The notes beneath the pieces were generated by a model. The model was given only the letters and a program-made list of their open reading frames with translations, did not search any database and was not told the origin of the DNA. Of a DNA stretch of 64,000 bases, positions 29,045 to 39,854 are shown piece after piece; the first letter of the stretch is position 1, and each line of letters opens with the position of its first letter. Source of the stretch: Streptomyces minutiscleroticus (GTDB lineage Bacteria; Actinomycetota; Actinomycetes; Streptomycetales; Streptomycetaceae); assembly GCF_014650875.1 (NCBI RefSeq), contig NZ_BMVU01000004.1, forward strand, positions 124,001 to 188,000, in the 5' to 3' direction. A program made the position numbers and the translations under genes.

Positions 29045-30262
29045 CTACCCGCGCCCCGCCCGCCCGTGCGCCGCCGCCAGGTGCTGCGCCAGCCGCGGCG
29101 AGGCGAACTCCGTACCGCAGACGAAGCGCATCACCGGGCCGTACGACGCCGCCGCCGGCAGGCCCGTGAAGTACAGGCCGGGGACGGAGGAGCGGTAGCC
29201 CGCGCCGAGCTTCGGGGTGCCGCGGCTCACCGCGAGCCGCGCGCGCAGCCCGTGCCCGAGGAAGTCCATCGCGGCGGTGTCGACGCGGTAGCCGGTCGCG
29301 GCGACGACGTGGTCCGCCGTCAGCTCCTGCGTCCGGCCGCCGAGGGTGCGCACCTCGACCGACGGCCGCCCGCCCGTCGTGCCCGCCCCCGTGATCCGCG
29401 CGACCTCGCGCACCCGCACCTGGTCCTCGAAGCGCTCCTGGAGCCACCACGCGCCGAGCGGCCCCAGGATGCGGCGGACCAGGTAGTGCCGGGCCTGCGG
29501 CGGCAGGAAGCGGTACGGGTGGGGGTAGTAGCTGATCGCGTACAGCGACCAGGCCCGGCCGAACGGCGACTCCGGACGCAGTCTCGGCTGCTGCCACGGG
29601 GGCGCTCCGAAGGCCACCGCGCCCTTGCCGCGCGCCACCACCCGGACGCTCGCCCCGGCCTCCGCCGCCAGCGCCGCCGTCTCCAGGGCGGACTGCCCCG
29701 CCCCGACGACCAGCAGCTCCCGTCCGGCGAACCCGCTCAGGTCGTGGTGCTGTGAGCTGTGCGACACCGCTCCCGTGGGGCTCGGCCCGTCCGGCACGGC
29801 GGCGGCCAGCTCCGGGGGCACGTACGCGAGCCCGGACAGCCCGGTGGCCACGACCACGGCCCGCGCCGTGAACGACTCACCCGAGTCGAGCTTGAGGTCG
29901 AAGCCGGAGCCGTCGCGGCGGTCCACGGAGACGACCCGCACCCGCTCCAGGTCGGGCACGAGCCGCTGCTGGAACCACTCCCCGTACGCCACGAACGTCT
30001 CGACCGGCACGATGTCCTCGTCCGTGACGAGCCTCGGGATGCCGGCCGCGTCGCAGTAGTCGACGAGGTCGTGCCCGGGCTGCGGTGCGTCGATGTTGGA
30101 CGCGGCCGGGGTCGATTTCAGGAGCATGCCCACGGGCATGTGCGCGCGCCAGCTCACCATGGGCTCGCCGAAGACGCGTACGGGAATGCCGCGCGCCCGC
30201 AGATGGGCCGCGGTGGACAGGCCGAACGGCCCGGCCCCGATCACTGCTACCGGTTGGTTCAC
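29045..30262 (-). CDS. FAD/NAD(P)-binding monooxygenase-like oxidoreductase
   Basis: 405 residues. FAD-binding VAVIGAGPFGLSTAAHLR at the N-terminus and a second Rossmann motif LLVVGAGQSALETAALAAE mid-chain; ATG motif VVVATGLSGLAYVPPEL and VVAATGYRVDT. The order matches flavin monooxygenases of the FMO/N-hydroxylating/BVMO superfamily, but no substrate can be assigned. GTG start (VNQPVAVIGAG). It lies upstream of nothing obvious in the same operon; the gene before it (ATP-grasp) is separated by ~405 nt of repeat-rich DNA. Confidence 0.87.
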   Translation of the reverse strand: MNQPVAVIGAGPFGLSTAAHLRARGIPVRVFGEPMVSWRAHMPVGMLLKSTPAASNIDAPQPGHDLVDYCDAAGIPRLVTDEDIVPVETFVAYGEWFQQRLVPDLERVRVVSVDRRDGSGFDLKLDSGESFTARAVVVATGLSGLAYVPPELAAAVPDGPSPTGAVSHSSQHHDLSGFAGRELLVVGAGQSALETAALAAEAGASVRVVARGKGAVAFGAPPWQQPRLRPESPFGRAWSLYAISYYPHPYRFLPPQARHYLVRRILGPLGAWWLQERFEDQVRVREVARITGAGTTGGRPSVEVRTLGGRTQELTADHVVAATGYRVDTAAMDFLGHGLRARLAVSRGTPKLGAGYRSSVPGLYFTGLPAAASYGPVMRFVCGTEFASPRLAQHLAAAHGRAGRG

Positions 30263-30667
30263 GAAGTCCCTCCCCCAGGACGCGGCTGCGTCACTTCGTG
30301 GTGGTGGTCTGATCTGCTGGTGGTCGGCCGATGAGGCGTGTGAGACGTAGTCATGGGTGTCGGAGTGCGGTCATGGGTGTCGGAGTGCGGTCGTGGGCGG
30401 TGTGCGATGGCCTGGGCGCTGTGCGCTGCCGTGGGCGGCGGAGCGCGGCCGCGGGCTGCGCGGTGCGGCGGGCCCGCTGGTGCCGTGACCGGAAGGGTCC
30501 GCCGTGGGCTCGCGGCGTCCGGTGCGGCGCGTCGCAAGCGGAGGACCACCCTCGTACCGGGCGTACCCGGGTGGCTCCGGCAACGCGGCGTGGGGTCCCC
30601 CTGCTCGAAGAGCCAGGGGAATGCCGTGCCGGACGCCGCGAGCCGGTGAACCCTTCCGGTCACGGCA
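30263..30667. other. Repeat-rich intergenic region flavoprotein / ATP-grasp
   Basis: 405 nt without a gene. Holds a 20-bp tandem repeat (30351-30390), a CCCCTGCTC/GAGCCAGGGG hairpin (30597-30618) and most of the 50-bp palindromic element at 30622-30671. Confidence 0.5.
30351..30390. repeat. 20-bp tandem direct repeat, 2 copies
   Basis: TCATGGGTGTCGGAGTGCGG occurs twice head to tail, followed by a degenerate third start. Confidence 0.85.
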
Positions 30668-30671
30668 CTAG
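30622..30671 (-). repeat. 50-bp palindromic element containing a stop codon (copy 1)
   Basis: Read on the minus strand it begins CTAG and runs into TGCCGTGACCGG, then TTCACCGGCT, and closes with CCGGCACGGCA, which pairs with the start. The TAG in its first bases is the stop codon of the ATP-grasp gene. A near-identical element follows the Uma2-family gene at 36496-36545. Confidence 0.75.
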
Positions 30672-31987
30672 CCGGCGGCCCGGCCGGTCCCGCGGCGGTG
30701 GGCCCGCCACAGCTGGTAGAGGTGTTTCGCCCCGGGCCGCACCATGCGCACGAGCAGCGTGAGGAACGGCCGCGGGTCGTCCCGCGCGAACCAGGCCAGC
30801 TCCGTGCCGTTCGCCCGGGCCGGCACGTGCGGTGTCGTACGGCCGTCGCCGCGCCGGCGGTCGTGGCGGTGGCGGGCGTGGCGCCGGCCGCGGCGGTACG
30901 CGAGCAGCGCCGGCAGGTCGATGTTCTCCACGACGTAGCGGCGCCCGGCCCGCTGCTCCCCCTCCGGGACGGCGCGGCCGGTCAGGTCCAGGTGCATGGC
31001 CCGGACGACGTCGACCCCCGCCTCGTTCTCGAAGAGCCGGAACTGCGCGCCCGCCCGGGGGTTGAAGTCCAGCAGCTTGTACCGGCCGTCACGCCGGTCG
31101 AAGCGCAGGTCGAGGTCGATGATCCCGCTGTAGCCGATCTCCTTGACGAACCGCGCGGCGAGGTCCGCGAGGTCCGGGTTGTCGACGACGCACGCGTGCG
31201 CGGTCATCCCCGCGTGCGGCGGCCACGAGCGGATCTTGACGCCCGTGAACAGGGCGAGCGGCGCCGACTCCGCGTCGAAGTACCCGTGCACGATCCAGTC
31301 CTCGGCCTCCTCCTTCGGCAGGTACTCCTGGAGGATCACGCCGGGGTGCTCGCCCCAGTCGCGCGCGAGCGCCAGCAGGGCCCGGCGGGTCGCGATGCGC
31401 GTCGTGCCGTTCACCGCGGGCCGCTCGCGGCGCAGGAACGCCTCGCGGTTCTTGGCGACCAGCGGGAAGCGCGCCGCCCGCGCGAACTCCTCGATCTCCG
31501 CGTACGAGCGCGGGAAGACCGTCGCCGGGCTCGGGACGCCGTGCTCCACGCACAGCTCGTACAGGCCCTGCTTGCTGGCGAGCCTGCGCGGCAGATCGGG
31601 CCGCACCCGCGGGAACAGGAAGGCGCCCGCCAGCGCCTCCTGGTGCTCGGCGATGAGCACCGCCGCCTCCTCGTCGGTCGGGATCAGCACGGCCGGGCGC
31701 CCGATGCGGCGTCCGGCGCGCAGCAGGCCCTCGACGAGCCGCTCCGGCTCCTCCGTCCCGGTGGTCGGCCAGACGATCGCGCGGCGCAGATGGCGGGACG
31801 CCGCCGCCGGCGTCCAGCCGTCCTCGGTGATCGCGTACATCGGCACGCCCAGCCGCCCGAGGGTGCGGATGGCGCCGACGCCGCCGTGGTGCAGCGGATA
31901 ACGGCCGAACTTCACGATCAGGCCCGGTACGTTCCGGTCCGCGCCCCACGGCGCACCGCCGGCGGTCCTGGCCACGGGTCCCCCCAC
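30668..31987 (-). CDS. ATP-grasp carboxylate-amine ligase-like protein
   Basis: 439 residues. ATP-grasp fold: LASKQGLYELCVEHGVPSPATVFP (N-terminal lobe), FPLVAKNREAF (ATP-binding Lys), VILQEYLPKEEAEDWIVHGYF and the metal-binding RYKLLDFNPRAGAQFRLFENEAG (D, N). The N-terminal VGAIRTLGRLGVPMYAITED resembles a pre-ATP-grasp domain. It probably ligates an acid to an amine in a peptide or cell-wall-like product; substrate unknown. GTG start with a GGGGGG-type site upstream. Its stop TAG is supplied by the palindromic element above. Confidence 0.87.
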   Translation of the reverse strand: MGGPVARTAGGAPWGADRNVPGLIVKFGRYPLHHGGVGAIRTLGRLGVPMYAITEDGWTPAAASRHLRRAIVWPTTGTEEPERLVEGLLRAGRRIGRPAVLIPTDEEAAVLIAEHQEALAGAFLFPRVRPDLPRRLASKQGLYELCVEHGVPSPATVFPRSYAEIEEFARAARFPLVAKNREAFLRRERPAVNGTTRIATRRALLALARDWGEHPGVILQEYLPKEEAEDWIVHGYFDAESAPLALFTGVKIRSWPPHAGMTAHACVVDNPDLADLAARFVKEIGYSGIIDLDLRFDRRDGRYKLLDFNPRAGAQFRLFENEAGVDVVRAMHLDLTGRAVPEGEQRAGRRYVVENIDLPALLAYRRGRRHARHRHDRRRGDGRTTPHVPARANGTELAWFARDDPRPFLTLLVRMVRPGAKHLYQLWRAHRRGTGRAAG

Positions 31988-32165
31988 GTGTCCCCCCTAC
32001 GGGCCGGACCCATTCCGTCCGTCGCCCCCCAAAGGACGCTAAGACGGAATTCACCACTCCGACAAGGCTTATCAGGACATTACGAACTCTTTAGGCATGG
32101 CCGGACGAGTGCTCCCTCGCGCCGTAACGTGAGACACCACCACACGGAAAGCGAGGCAGCGTTCG

Positions 32166-33380
32166 ATGCCCCCCTTCGATGTCTCCGAGGGCGACCCCTT
32201 CGGCCCGCACAATCTTCCGTACGGCGTGTTCTCCCGGTCGGGCTCCACCGAGCGGACCGTAGGCATCCGGCTCGGGGACCACGTCCTGGACGCGGGCGCC
32301 GCGGCCGCCGCGCTCGGCTCTCCCTACGTCTCCTTGCTGGCCCGGCCCTCCCTCGATGCGCTGCTGTCGGCCGGCCGCACCGCGTGGTCGGACGTACGGC
32401 GCGCGCTGACCGCGTGGGTGACGGTGCCCGCCCACCGCGAGACGCTCGTCCCCTTCTTCCATCCGCTGTCCGAGGTGGTCCTGCACCTGCCCTTCGAGGT
32501 GGCGGACTACGTCGACTTCTACGCGTCCGAGCACCACGCCCGGAACGTCGGGAAGATCTTCCGCCCCGACGCGGCGGACTCGCTGACGCCCAACTGGAAG
32601 CACCTGCCGATCGGTTACCACGGCCGGGCCGGCACGGTCGTCGTCTCCGGCACGGACGTCGTGCGCCCCTCCGGCCAGCGCAAGGCGCCGGGGGACGCCG
32701 CGCCGGTCTTCGGCCCGTCGGTCCGGCTGGACATCGAGGCGGAGGTCGGGTTCGTGGTCGGCGTGCCGTCCGCGCCCGGCGCCCCCGTCCCGCTGAGCGC
32801 CTTCCGCGACCACGTCTTCGGCCTGTGCCTCCTCAACGACTGGTCCGCCCGCGACATCCAGGCCTGGGAGTACGTCCCGCTGGGCCCGTTCCTCGGCAAG
32901 TCCTTCGCCACGTCCGTGTCGGCGTGGATCACCCCGCTCGACGCCCTGGAGGACGCCCGGGTGGCGCCCCCCGCGCGCACCCACCCGCTGCTGCCCTACC
33001 TCGACGACGCGGAGGAGGAGCCCGGCGGCTACGACCTCCGCCTCTCCGTCGCCCTCAACGGCCACACCGTCTCCGAGCCGCCGTTCCGCACCATGTACTG
33101 GACGGCCGGGCAGCAGCTCGCGCATTTGACGGTCAACGGCGCCTCCCTGCGCACCGGCGACCTCTTCGCCTCCGGAACGGTGAGCGGTCCCGGCGAGGGC
33201 GAGCGCGGCTCGCTCCTCGAACTGACCTGGAACGGCCGCGACCCCCTCGGACTCCCCGGCGGCGAGCGCACGTTCCTGGAGGACGGCGACGAGGTCACCC
33301 TGACGGCGTGGGCACCGGGACCGGACGGGACGCGGGTCGGACTGGGCGAGGTCAGGGGGCGGATCGTGCCACGGGCGTGA
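32166..33380 (+). CDS. fahA: Fumarylacetoacetase
   Basis: 404 residues; hydrolyses fumarylacetoacetate to fumarate and acetoacetate, the last step of tyrosine/homogentisate breakdown. The N-terminal small domain carries PFGPHNLPYGVFS. Active-site landmarks: YVDFYASEHHARNVGKIF (metal Asp and base His), DIEAEVGFVVG (two metal Glu), LNDWSARDIQAWEY (metal Asp), LGKSFATSVS (Lys) and FASGTVSGPGEGE. Length and order match the family. No homogentisate dioxygenase gene is adjacent. It is divergent from the ATP-grasp gene and convergent with recQ, with a minisatellite between. Confidence 0.95.
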   Translation: MPPFDVSEGDPFGPHNLPYGVFSRSGSTERTVGIRLGDHVLDAGAAAAALGSPYVSLLARPSLDALLSAGRTAWSDVRRALTAWVTVPAHRETLVPFFHPLSEVVLHLPFEVADYVDFYASEHHARNVGKIFRPDAADSLTPNWKHLPIGYHGRAGTVVVSGTDVVRPSGQRKAPGDAAPVFGPSVRLDIEAEVGFVVGVPSAPGAPVPLSAFRDHVFGLCLLNDWSARDIQAWEYVPLGPFLGKSFATSVSAWITPLDALEDARVAPPARTHPLLPYLDDAEEEPGGYDLRLSVALNGHTVSEPPFRTMYWTAGQQLAHLTVNGASLRTGDLFASGTVSGPGEGERGSLLELTWNGRDPLGLPGGERTFLEDGDEVTLTAWAPGPDGTRVGLGEVRGRIVPRA

Positions 33381-33412
33381 GGAGCGGGGCGGGCCCCTGA
33401 GCCGGGGAACGA

Positions 33413-33570
33413 GGCGGCGCCCGGGCGCGAGGAGCGGGACGGGGCCCGGGCGCGAGGAGCGGGACGGGGCCCGGGCGCGAGGAGCGGGACGTGGCCCGGG
33501 CGCGAGGAGCGGGACGGGGCCCGGGCGCGAGGAGCGGGACGTGGCCCGGGCGCGAGGAGCGGGACGGGGC
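33413..33570. repeat. 25-bp minisatellite, 6 copies
   Basis: Six copies of a 25-bp unit containing GGCGCGAGGAGCGGGACG, starting near 33424, 33449, 33474, 33499, 33524 and 33549. Units alternate mainly at one base (GGGG/GTGG). A degenerate copy overlaps the end of fahA (GGCGTGAGGAGCGGGGC). It lies between convergent genes. Confidence 0.92.
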
Positions 33571-33589
33571 CCGCTCCTCTTCGCTCCTC

Positions 33590-35677
<2,088 letters not shown>

Positions 35678-35896
35678 CACCCTGTGCCGCCCATCGTCCT
35701 GTCCCCGTACGTCCGGCCTCCTCGACCACTGCGTCCACGATAGGGGTCCGCACCGACACCCACGGAGTTGTCCACAGGCCGCCCCCGCGGGACCCGTGTC
35801 AGGACACGCCACTCGTTCACACGTACGCGGGAGACCAGCCCGTTCCCGGCCGCTAGCCTGGAGCGACCGGCGAGACTCCGTCCCATGGGAGCACTC

Positions 35897-36499
35897 ATGC
35901 GCGTCCGACCCGAGACGTCCACACCCACCTGGCCGACTCCGCCGGAGGGCAGCTGGACCGCCGACGACCTGGACCGGCTTCCGAATCTGCCTCCGCACAC
36001 GGAACTGATCGACGGGAGCCTCGTCTTCGTGAGTCCGCAGACTCTTTTCCACTCACGCGCTGTCACCTTCTTCGAGCGGCGACTGGAATCGCTGGCTCCC
36101 GAGGAGCTCGAGGTCATTCGCGAGTTCACCATCGACATCGACCGGCAGAACCGGCCCTAGCCGGACGTGGTCGTGGTGCGCGGTGACGTGGTGCAGGATC
36201 CGGAGCAGATCCGCTTCCCGGCCGAAGCCGTCGTGCTCGCGGTCGAGGTCGTCTCCCCGGACTCCGTCTCGCGGGACCGGGAGACCAAGCCGCTCAAGTA
36301 CGCCCGGGCGGGGATTCCGCACTACTGGCGGGTCGAGCACGAGAAGGGGCTCGCCGTCGTGCACGTCTTCGAGCTGGAGCCCGCCATCGGCGCCTGCACC
36401 AGCGTCGGCATCTTCCGGGAGCGGATGAAGCTGGCCTCCCCGTTCCCCGTGGATCTGGACCTCACCGCCATCAGGACGGGGCGCAAGGAGAGCCGCTAG
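35897..36499 (+). pseudogene. Uma2-family (DUF820) restriction-endonuclease-like gene, one in-frame stop
   Basis: Two open frames, 35897-36160 and 36161-36499, are in the same reading frame and separated by a single TAG at 36158-36160. The protein reads ...DRQNRP*PDVVVVRGD; relatives usually have a Glu-Pro-Asp here, so GAG to TAG is a likely one-base change. PD-(D/E)XK-like features remain: HTELIDG, PDVVVV, AVEVVSPDS and KPLKYARAGIPHYW. The ATG (MRVRPETS) follows GGGAG. The second stop, TAG at 36497-36499, lies in the palindromic element. Uma2 proteins are of uncertain role and are often found in many copies in Streptomyces. Confidence 0.8.
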
Positions 36500-36545
36500 T
36501 GCCGTGACCGGAGAGGTTCACCGGCTCACGACACCCGGCACGGCA
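36496..36545 (+). repeat. 50-bp palindromic element containing a stop codon (copy 2)
   Basis: Same orientation relative to the gene as copy 1 (30622-30671): CTAG at the stop codon, TGCCGTGACCGG, TTCACCGGCT, then CCGGCACGGCA. The differences are scattered in the loop. Confidence 0.75.
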
Positions 36546-36574
36546 CCAGCGAGCGGGTACCGCGCACCGCACGC

Positions 36575-36611
36575 CGGCGGCCCGGCCCCACTCCCAGGGG
36601 CCGGGCCGCCG
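36575..36611. terminator. Terminator after nuoN / Uma2
   Basis: Perfect 15-bp stem CGGCGGCCCGGCCCC / GGGGCCGGGCCGCCG with a 7-nt loop, 21 nt past the nuoN stop and between convergent genes. Confidence 0.75.
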
Positions 36612-36631
36612 TGTGTGACGGGTCGGGCGTG

Positions 36632-38281
36632 TCAGCGCACGAAGACGCTCGCCTGGCCCGCCAGGTCCAGGAAGTACTGCGGGGCCACGCCCAGCACCAC
36701 CGTGACCGCCACGCCGACGGCGATCGCCGTCATGGTCAGCGGGGACGGCACGGCGACCGTCGGCCCCTCGGGGCGCGGCTCGCTGAAGAACATCAGGACG
36801 ATCACGCGGATGTAGAAGAACGCCGCGACCGCCGAGGCGATCACACCGACCACGACCAGCGCGCCCGCGCCGCCCTGGGCCGCCGCCTTGAACACCGCGA
36901 ACTTGCCCGCGAAGCCCGAGGTCAGCGGAATACCGGCGAAGGCCAGCAGGAAGACCGCGAAGACGGCCGCCACCAGGGGCGAGCGCCGTCCGAGCCCGGC
37001 CCACTTGGACAGGTGCGTGGCCTCGCCGCCGGCGTCCCGGACCAGGGTCACCACCGCGAACGCGCCGATGGTGACGAAGGAGTACGCGCCCAGGTAGAAG
37101 AGCACCGACGAGATGCCCTCGGCCGACGTGGCGATGACGCCGGCGAGGATGAAGCCCGCGTGCGCGATCGACGAGTACGCCAGCAGCCGCTTGATGTCGG
37201 TCTGGGTGATCGCGACGATCGCGCCGCCCAGCATGGTGACCACCGCCACGGCCCACATCACCGGGCGCCAGTCCCAGCGCAGGCCCGGCAGCACGACGTA
37301 CAGCAGGCGCAGCAGCGCGCCGAACGCCGCCACCTTCGTCGCCGCCGCCATGAAGCCGGTCACCGGCGTCGGCGCGCCCTGGTACACGTCCGGGGTCCAC
37401 ATGTGGAACGGCACCGCGCCCACCTTGAACAGCAGGCCCATCACGGTCAGCGCGGCGCCGACGAGCAGCAGCGCGTCGTTGCCCATGGTGCCGGCGAGCG
37501 CCGGGTCCACGTTCTGCACGGAGCCGTCGACCACCTGGGCGATGCGGGCGTACGACACCGAGCCCGCGTAGCCGTACAGCAGGGCGATGCCGAACAGGGT
37601 GAACGCGGACGCGAAGGCGCCGAGCAGGAAGTACTTGACCGCGGCCTCCTGCGACATGAGCCGCTTGCGGCGGGCCACGGCGCACAGCAGGTACAGCGGG
37701 AGGGAGAAGACCTCCAGGGCGACGAACAGGGTCAGCAGGTCGTTCGCCGCCGGGAAGATCAGCATGCCGCCGACCGCGAAGAGCAGCAGCGGGAACACCT
37801 CGGTGGTGGTGAACCCGGCCCTGACCGCGGCCTTCTCGCTGTCGCTGCCGGGCACGGAGGCGGCCTGGGCGGCGAAGGAGTCGACGCGGTTGCCGTGCGC
37901 TTCGGGGTCCAGGCGCCGCTCGGCGAAGGTGAACACGCCGAGCAGGGCGGCCAGCAGGATCGTGCCCTGCAGGAAGAGCGCGGGCCCGTCGACGGCGACG
38001 GCGCCCATCGCCGCGATGTGCGCCCTCGTCGTGCCGTACCCGCCGGCCGCGAGGGCGACCACCGCGGCGAACGCGGCGGCCAGCGCGACGACGGACACGA
38101 ACACCTGGACGTAGTACCGGGACCTGCGCGGTACGAACGCCTCGACGAGCACGCCGACGACCGCCGCGCCGATGACGATCAGCGTGGGCGACAGCTGTCC
38201 GTACTCGATCTTCGGCGCGTCGATCTTCGAGATCGGGTCGGCCGCTGTTGTCCACAGGCTGTGGACGGCTGGTGCGCTCAC
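36632..38281 (-). CDS. nuoN: NADH-quinone oxidoreductase subunit N
   Basis: 549 residues, last gene of the complete nuo operon; antiporter-like proton channel subunit. Typical segments are FVALEVFSLPLYLLCAV (channel Glu helix), LLFKVGAVPFHMWTPDVYQGAP (channel Lys helix), ITQTDIKRLLAYSSIAHAGF and GIPLTSGFAGKFAVF. The GTG start (VSAPAVHSLW) overlaps the nuoM stop as GTGA. A strong terminator follows the stop. Confidence 0.95.
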   Translation of the reverse strand: MSAPAVHSLWTTAADPISKIDAPKIEYGQLSPTLIVIGAAVVGVLVEAFVPRRSRYYVQVFVSVVALAAAFAAVVALAAGGYGTTRAHIAAMGAVAVDGPALFLQGTILLAALLGVFTFAERRLDPEAHGNRVDSFAAQAASVPGSDSEKAAVRAGFTTTEVFPLLLFAVGGMLIFPAANDLLTLFVALEVFSLPLYLLCAVARRKRLMSQEAAVKYFLLGAFASAFTLFGIALLYGYAGSVSYARIAQVVDGSVQNVDPALAGTMGNDALLLVGAALTVMGLLFKVGAVPFHMWTPDVYQGAPTPVTGFMAAATKVAAFGALLRLLYVVLPGLRWDWRPVMWAVAVVTMLGGAIVAITQTDIKRLLAYSSIAHAGFILAGVIATSAEGISSVLFYLGAYSFVTIGAFAVVTLVRDAGGEATHLSKWAGLGRRSPLVAAVFAVFLLAFAGIPLTSGFAGKFAVFKAAAQGGAGALVVVGVIASAVAAFFYIRVIVLMFFSEPRPEGPTVAVPSPLTMTAIAVGVAVTVVLGVAPQYFLDLAGQASVFVR

Positions 38282-39849
38282 TTGGCCGCCTCCACCTCGG
38301 GCTGGGGGTCCTTCTGCTGGACGTCGGACATGGTGTGCTCGACCGCCGGGTTCACGATGTCGGTGAGCGGCTTCGGGAAGACGCCCAGGAGGATCAGGAG
38401 GGCGATCAGGGGGGCGACCACCGCGAGCTCGCGCGCCCTGAGGTCGGGCATCCGCGAGACCTCGGGCCGCACCGGGCCCGTCATCGTCCGCTGGTAGAGG
38501 ACGAGCGTGTAGAGCGCGGCCAGGACGATGCCGACGGTGGCGATGATCCCGATCACCGGATAGCGCGCGAACGTGCCGACCAGCACCAGGAACTCGCTCA
38601 CGAACGGCGCGAGCCCCGGCAGCGACAGGGTCGCCAGACCGCCGATCAGGAAGGTGCCGGCGAGCACCGGCGCGACCTTCTGCACCCCGCCGTAGTCGGC
38701 GATGAGGCGCGAGCCGCGCCGCGAGATCAGGAAGCCCGCCACCAGCATCAGCGCGGCCGTCGAGATCCCGTGGTTGACCATGTACAGCGTCGCGCCCGAC
38801 TGCCCCTGGCTGGTCATCGCGAAGATGCCCATGACGATGAAGCCGAAGTGGGAGATCGACGCGTACGCCACCAGGCGCTTGATGTCGCGCTGGCCCACCG
38901 CGAGCAGCGCGCCGTAGACGATGCTGACCAGCGCCAGGACCAGGATCACCGGCGTCGCCCACTTGCTCGCCTCCGGGAACAGCCCGAGGCAGAAGCGGAG
39001 CATCGCGAAGGTGCCGACCTTGTCGACGACCGCGGTGATCAGTACGGCGACGGGGGCGGTGGCCTCGCCCATGGCGTTGGGCAGCCAGGTGTGCAGCGGC
39101 CACAGCGGCGCCTTCACCGCGAAGGCGAAGAAGAAGCCGAGGAACAGCCACCGCTCGGTGGTGGCCGCCATCTGCAGCGAGCCGTTCGCCCGCGCCTCGG
39201 CGATCTCCTGGAGCGAGAAGCTCCCGGCGACCACGTAGAGGCCGATCACCGCGGCCAGCATGATCAGACCGCCGGCCAGGTTGTAGAGGAGGAACTTCAC
39301 GGCCGCGTACGACCGCTGCGTGGACGCCGTCTCCTCGCCGTGCTCGTGGGCACGGTCCCCGAAGCCGCCGATGAGGAAGTACATCGGGATCAGCATGGCC
39401 TCGAAGAAGATGTAGAAGAGGAAGACGTCGGTGGCCTCGAAGGAGAGGATCACCATCGCCTCGACGGCCAGGATCAGGGCGAAGAAGCCCTGAGTGGGCC
39501 GCCACCGCTTGCTGCCCGTCTCCTGGGGGTCGGCGTCGTGCCAGCCCGCGAGGACGATGAACGGGATCAGCAGCGCGGTCAGCGCGATGAGCGCCACCCC
39601 GATGCCGTCCACGCCCAGCTCGTACCGCACCCCGAAGTCCTTGATCCAGGCGTGGGACTCGGTGAGCTGGTAGCGGTCGCCGCCGGGTTCGAAGCGCACC
39701 GCGACGAGAGCGGCGAGCACCAGGGTGGCGAGCGAGACGAGCAGCGCCAGCCACTTCGCGGCGGTGCGCCGCGCGGCCGGCACGGCGGCCGTGGCGACCG
39801 CGCCGAGCGCGGGGAGCGCCGCCGTCGCTGTCAGCAGGGGAAAGGACAT
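38278..39849 (-). CDS. nuoM: NADH-quinone oxidoreductase subunit M
   Basis: 523 residues. Signatures: LFYIFFEAMLIPMYFLIGGFG (channel Glu), AFAVKAPLWPLHTWLPNAM (channel Lys), GQRDIKRLVAYASISHFGF and LPGLAPFVSEFLVLVG. ATG start 5 nt after the nuoL stop. Proton channel of the membrane arm. Confidence 0.96.
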   Translation of the reverse strand: MSFPLLTATAALPALGAVATAAVPAARRTAAKWLALLVSLATLVLAALVAVRFEPGGDRYQLTESHAWIKDFGVRYELGVDGIGVALIALTALLIPFIVLAGWHDADPQETGSKRWRPTQGFFALILAVEAMVILSFEATDVFLFYIFFEAMLIPMYFLIGGFGDRAHEHGEETASTQRSYAAVKFLLYNLAGGLIMLAAVIGLYVVAGSFSLQEIAEARANGSLQMAATTERWLFLGFFFAFAVKAPLWPLHTWLPNAMGEATAPVAVLITAVVDKVGTFAMLRFCLGLFPEASKWATPVILVLALVSIVYGALLAVGQRDIKRLVAYASISHFGFIVMGIFAMTSQGQSGATLYMVNHGISTAALMLVAGFLISRRGSRLIADYGGVQKVAPVLAGTFLIGGLATLSLPGLAPFVSEFLVLVGTFARYPVIGIIATVGIVLAALYTLVLYQRTMTGPVRPEVSRMPDLRARELAVVAPLIALLILLGVFPKPLTDIVNPAVEHTMSDVQQKDPQPEVEAAK

Positions 39850-39854
39850 CGGTA

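Noticed and set aside
30259..30663. 134-codon minus-strand frame beginning MTGRVHRL and its counterpart at 36504
   Set aside because: Both begin inside the palindromic element and have no domain or codon-position bias; they are by-products of the repeat.
33413..33570. CRISPR-like array between fahA and recQ
   Set aside because: Units are contiguous 25-mers with no unique spacers and no cas genes; it is a minisatellite.
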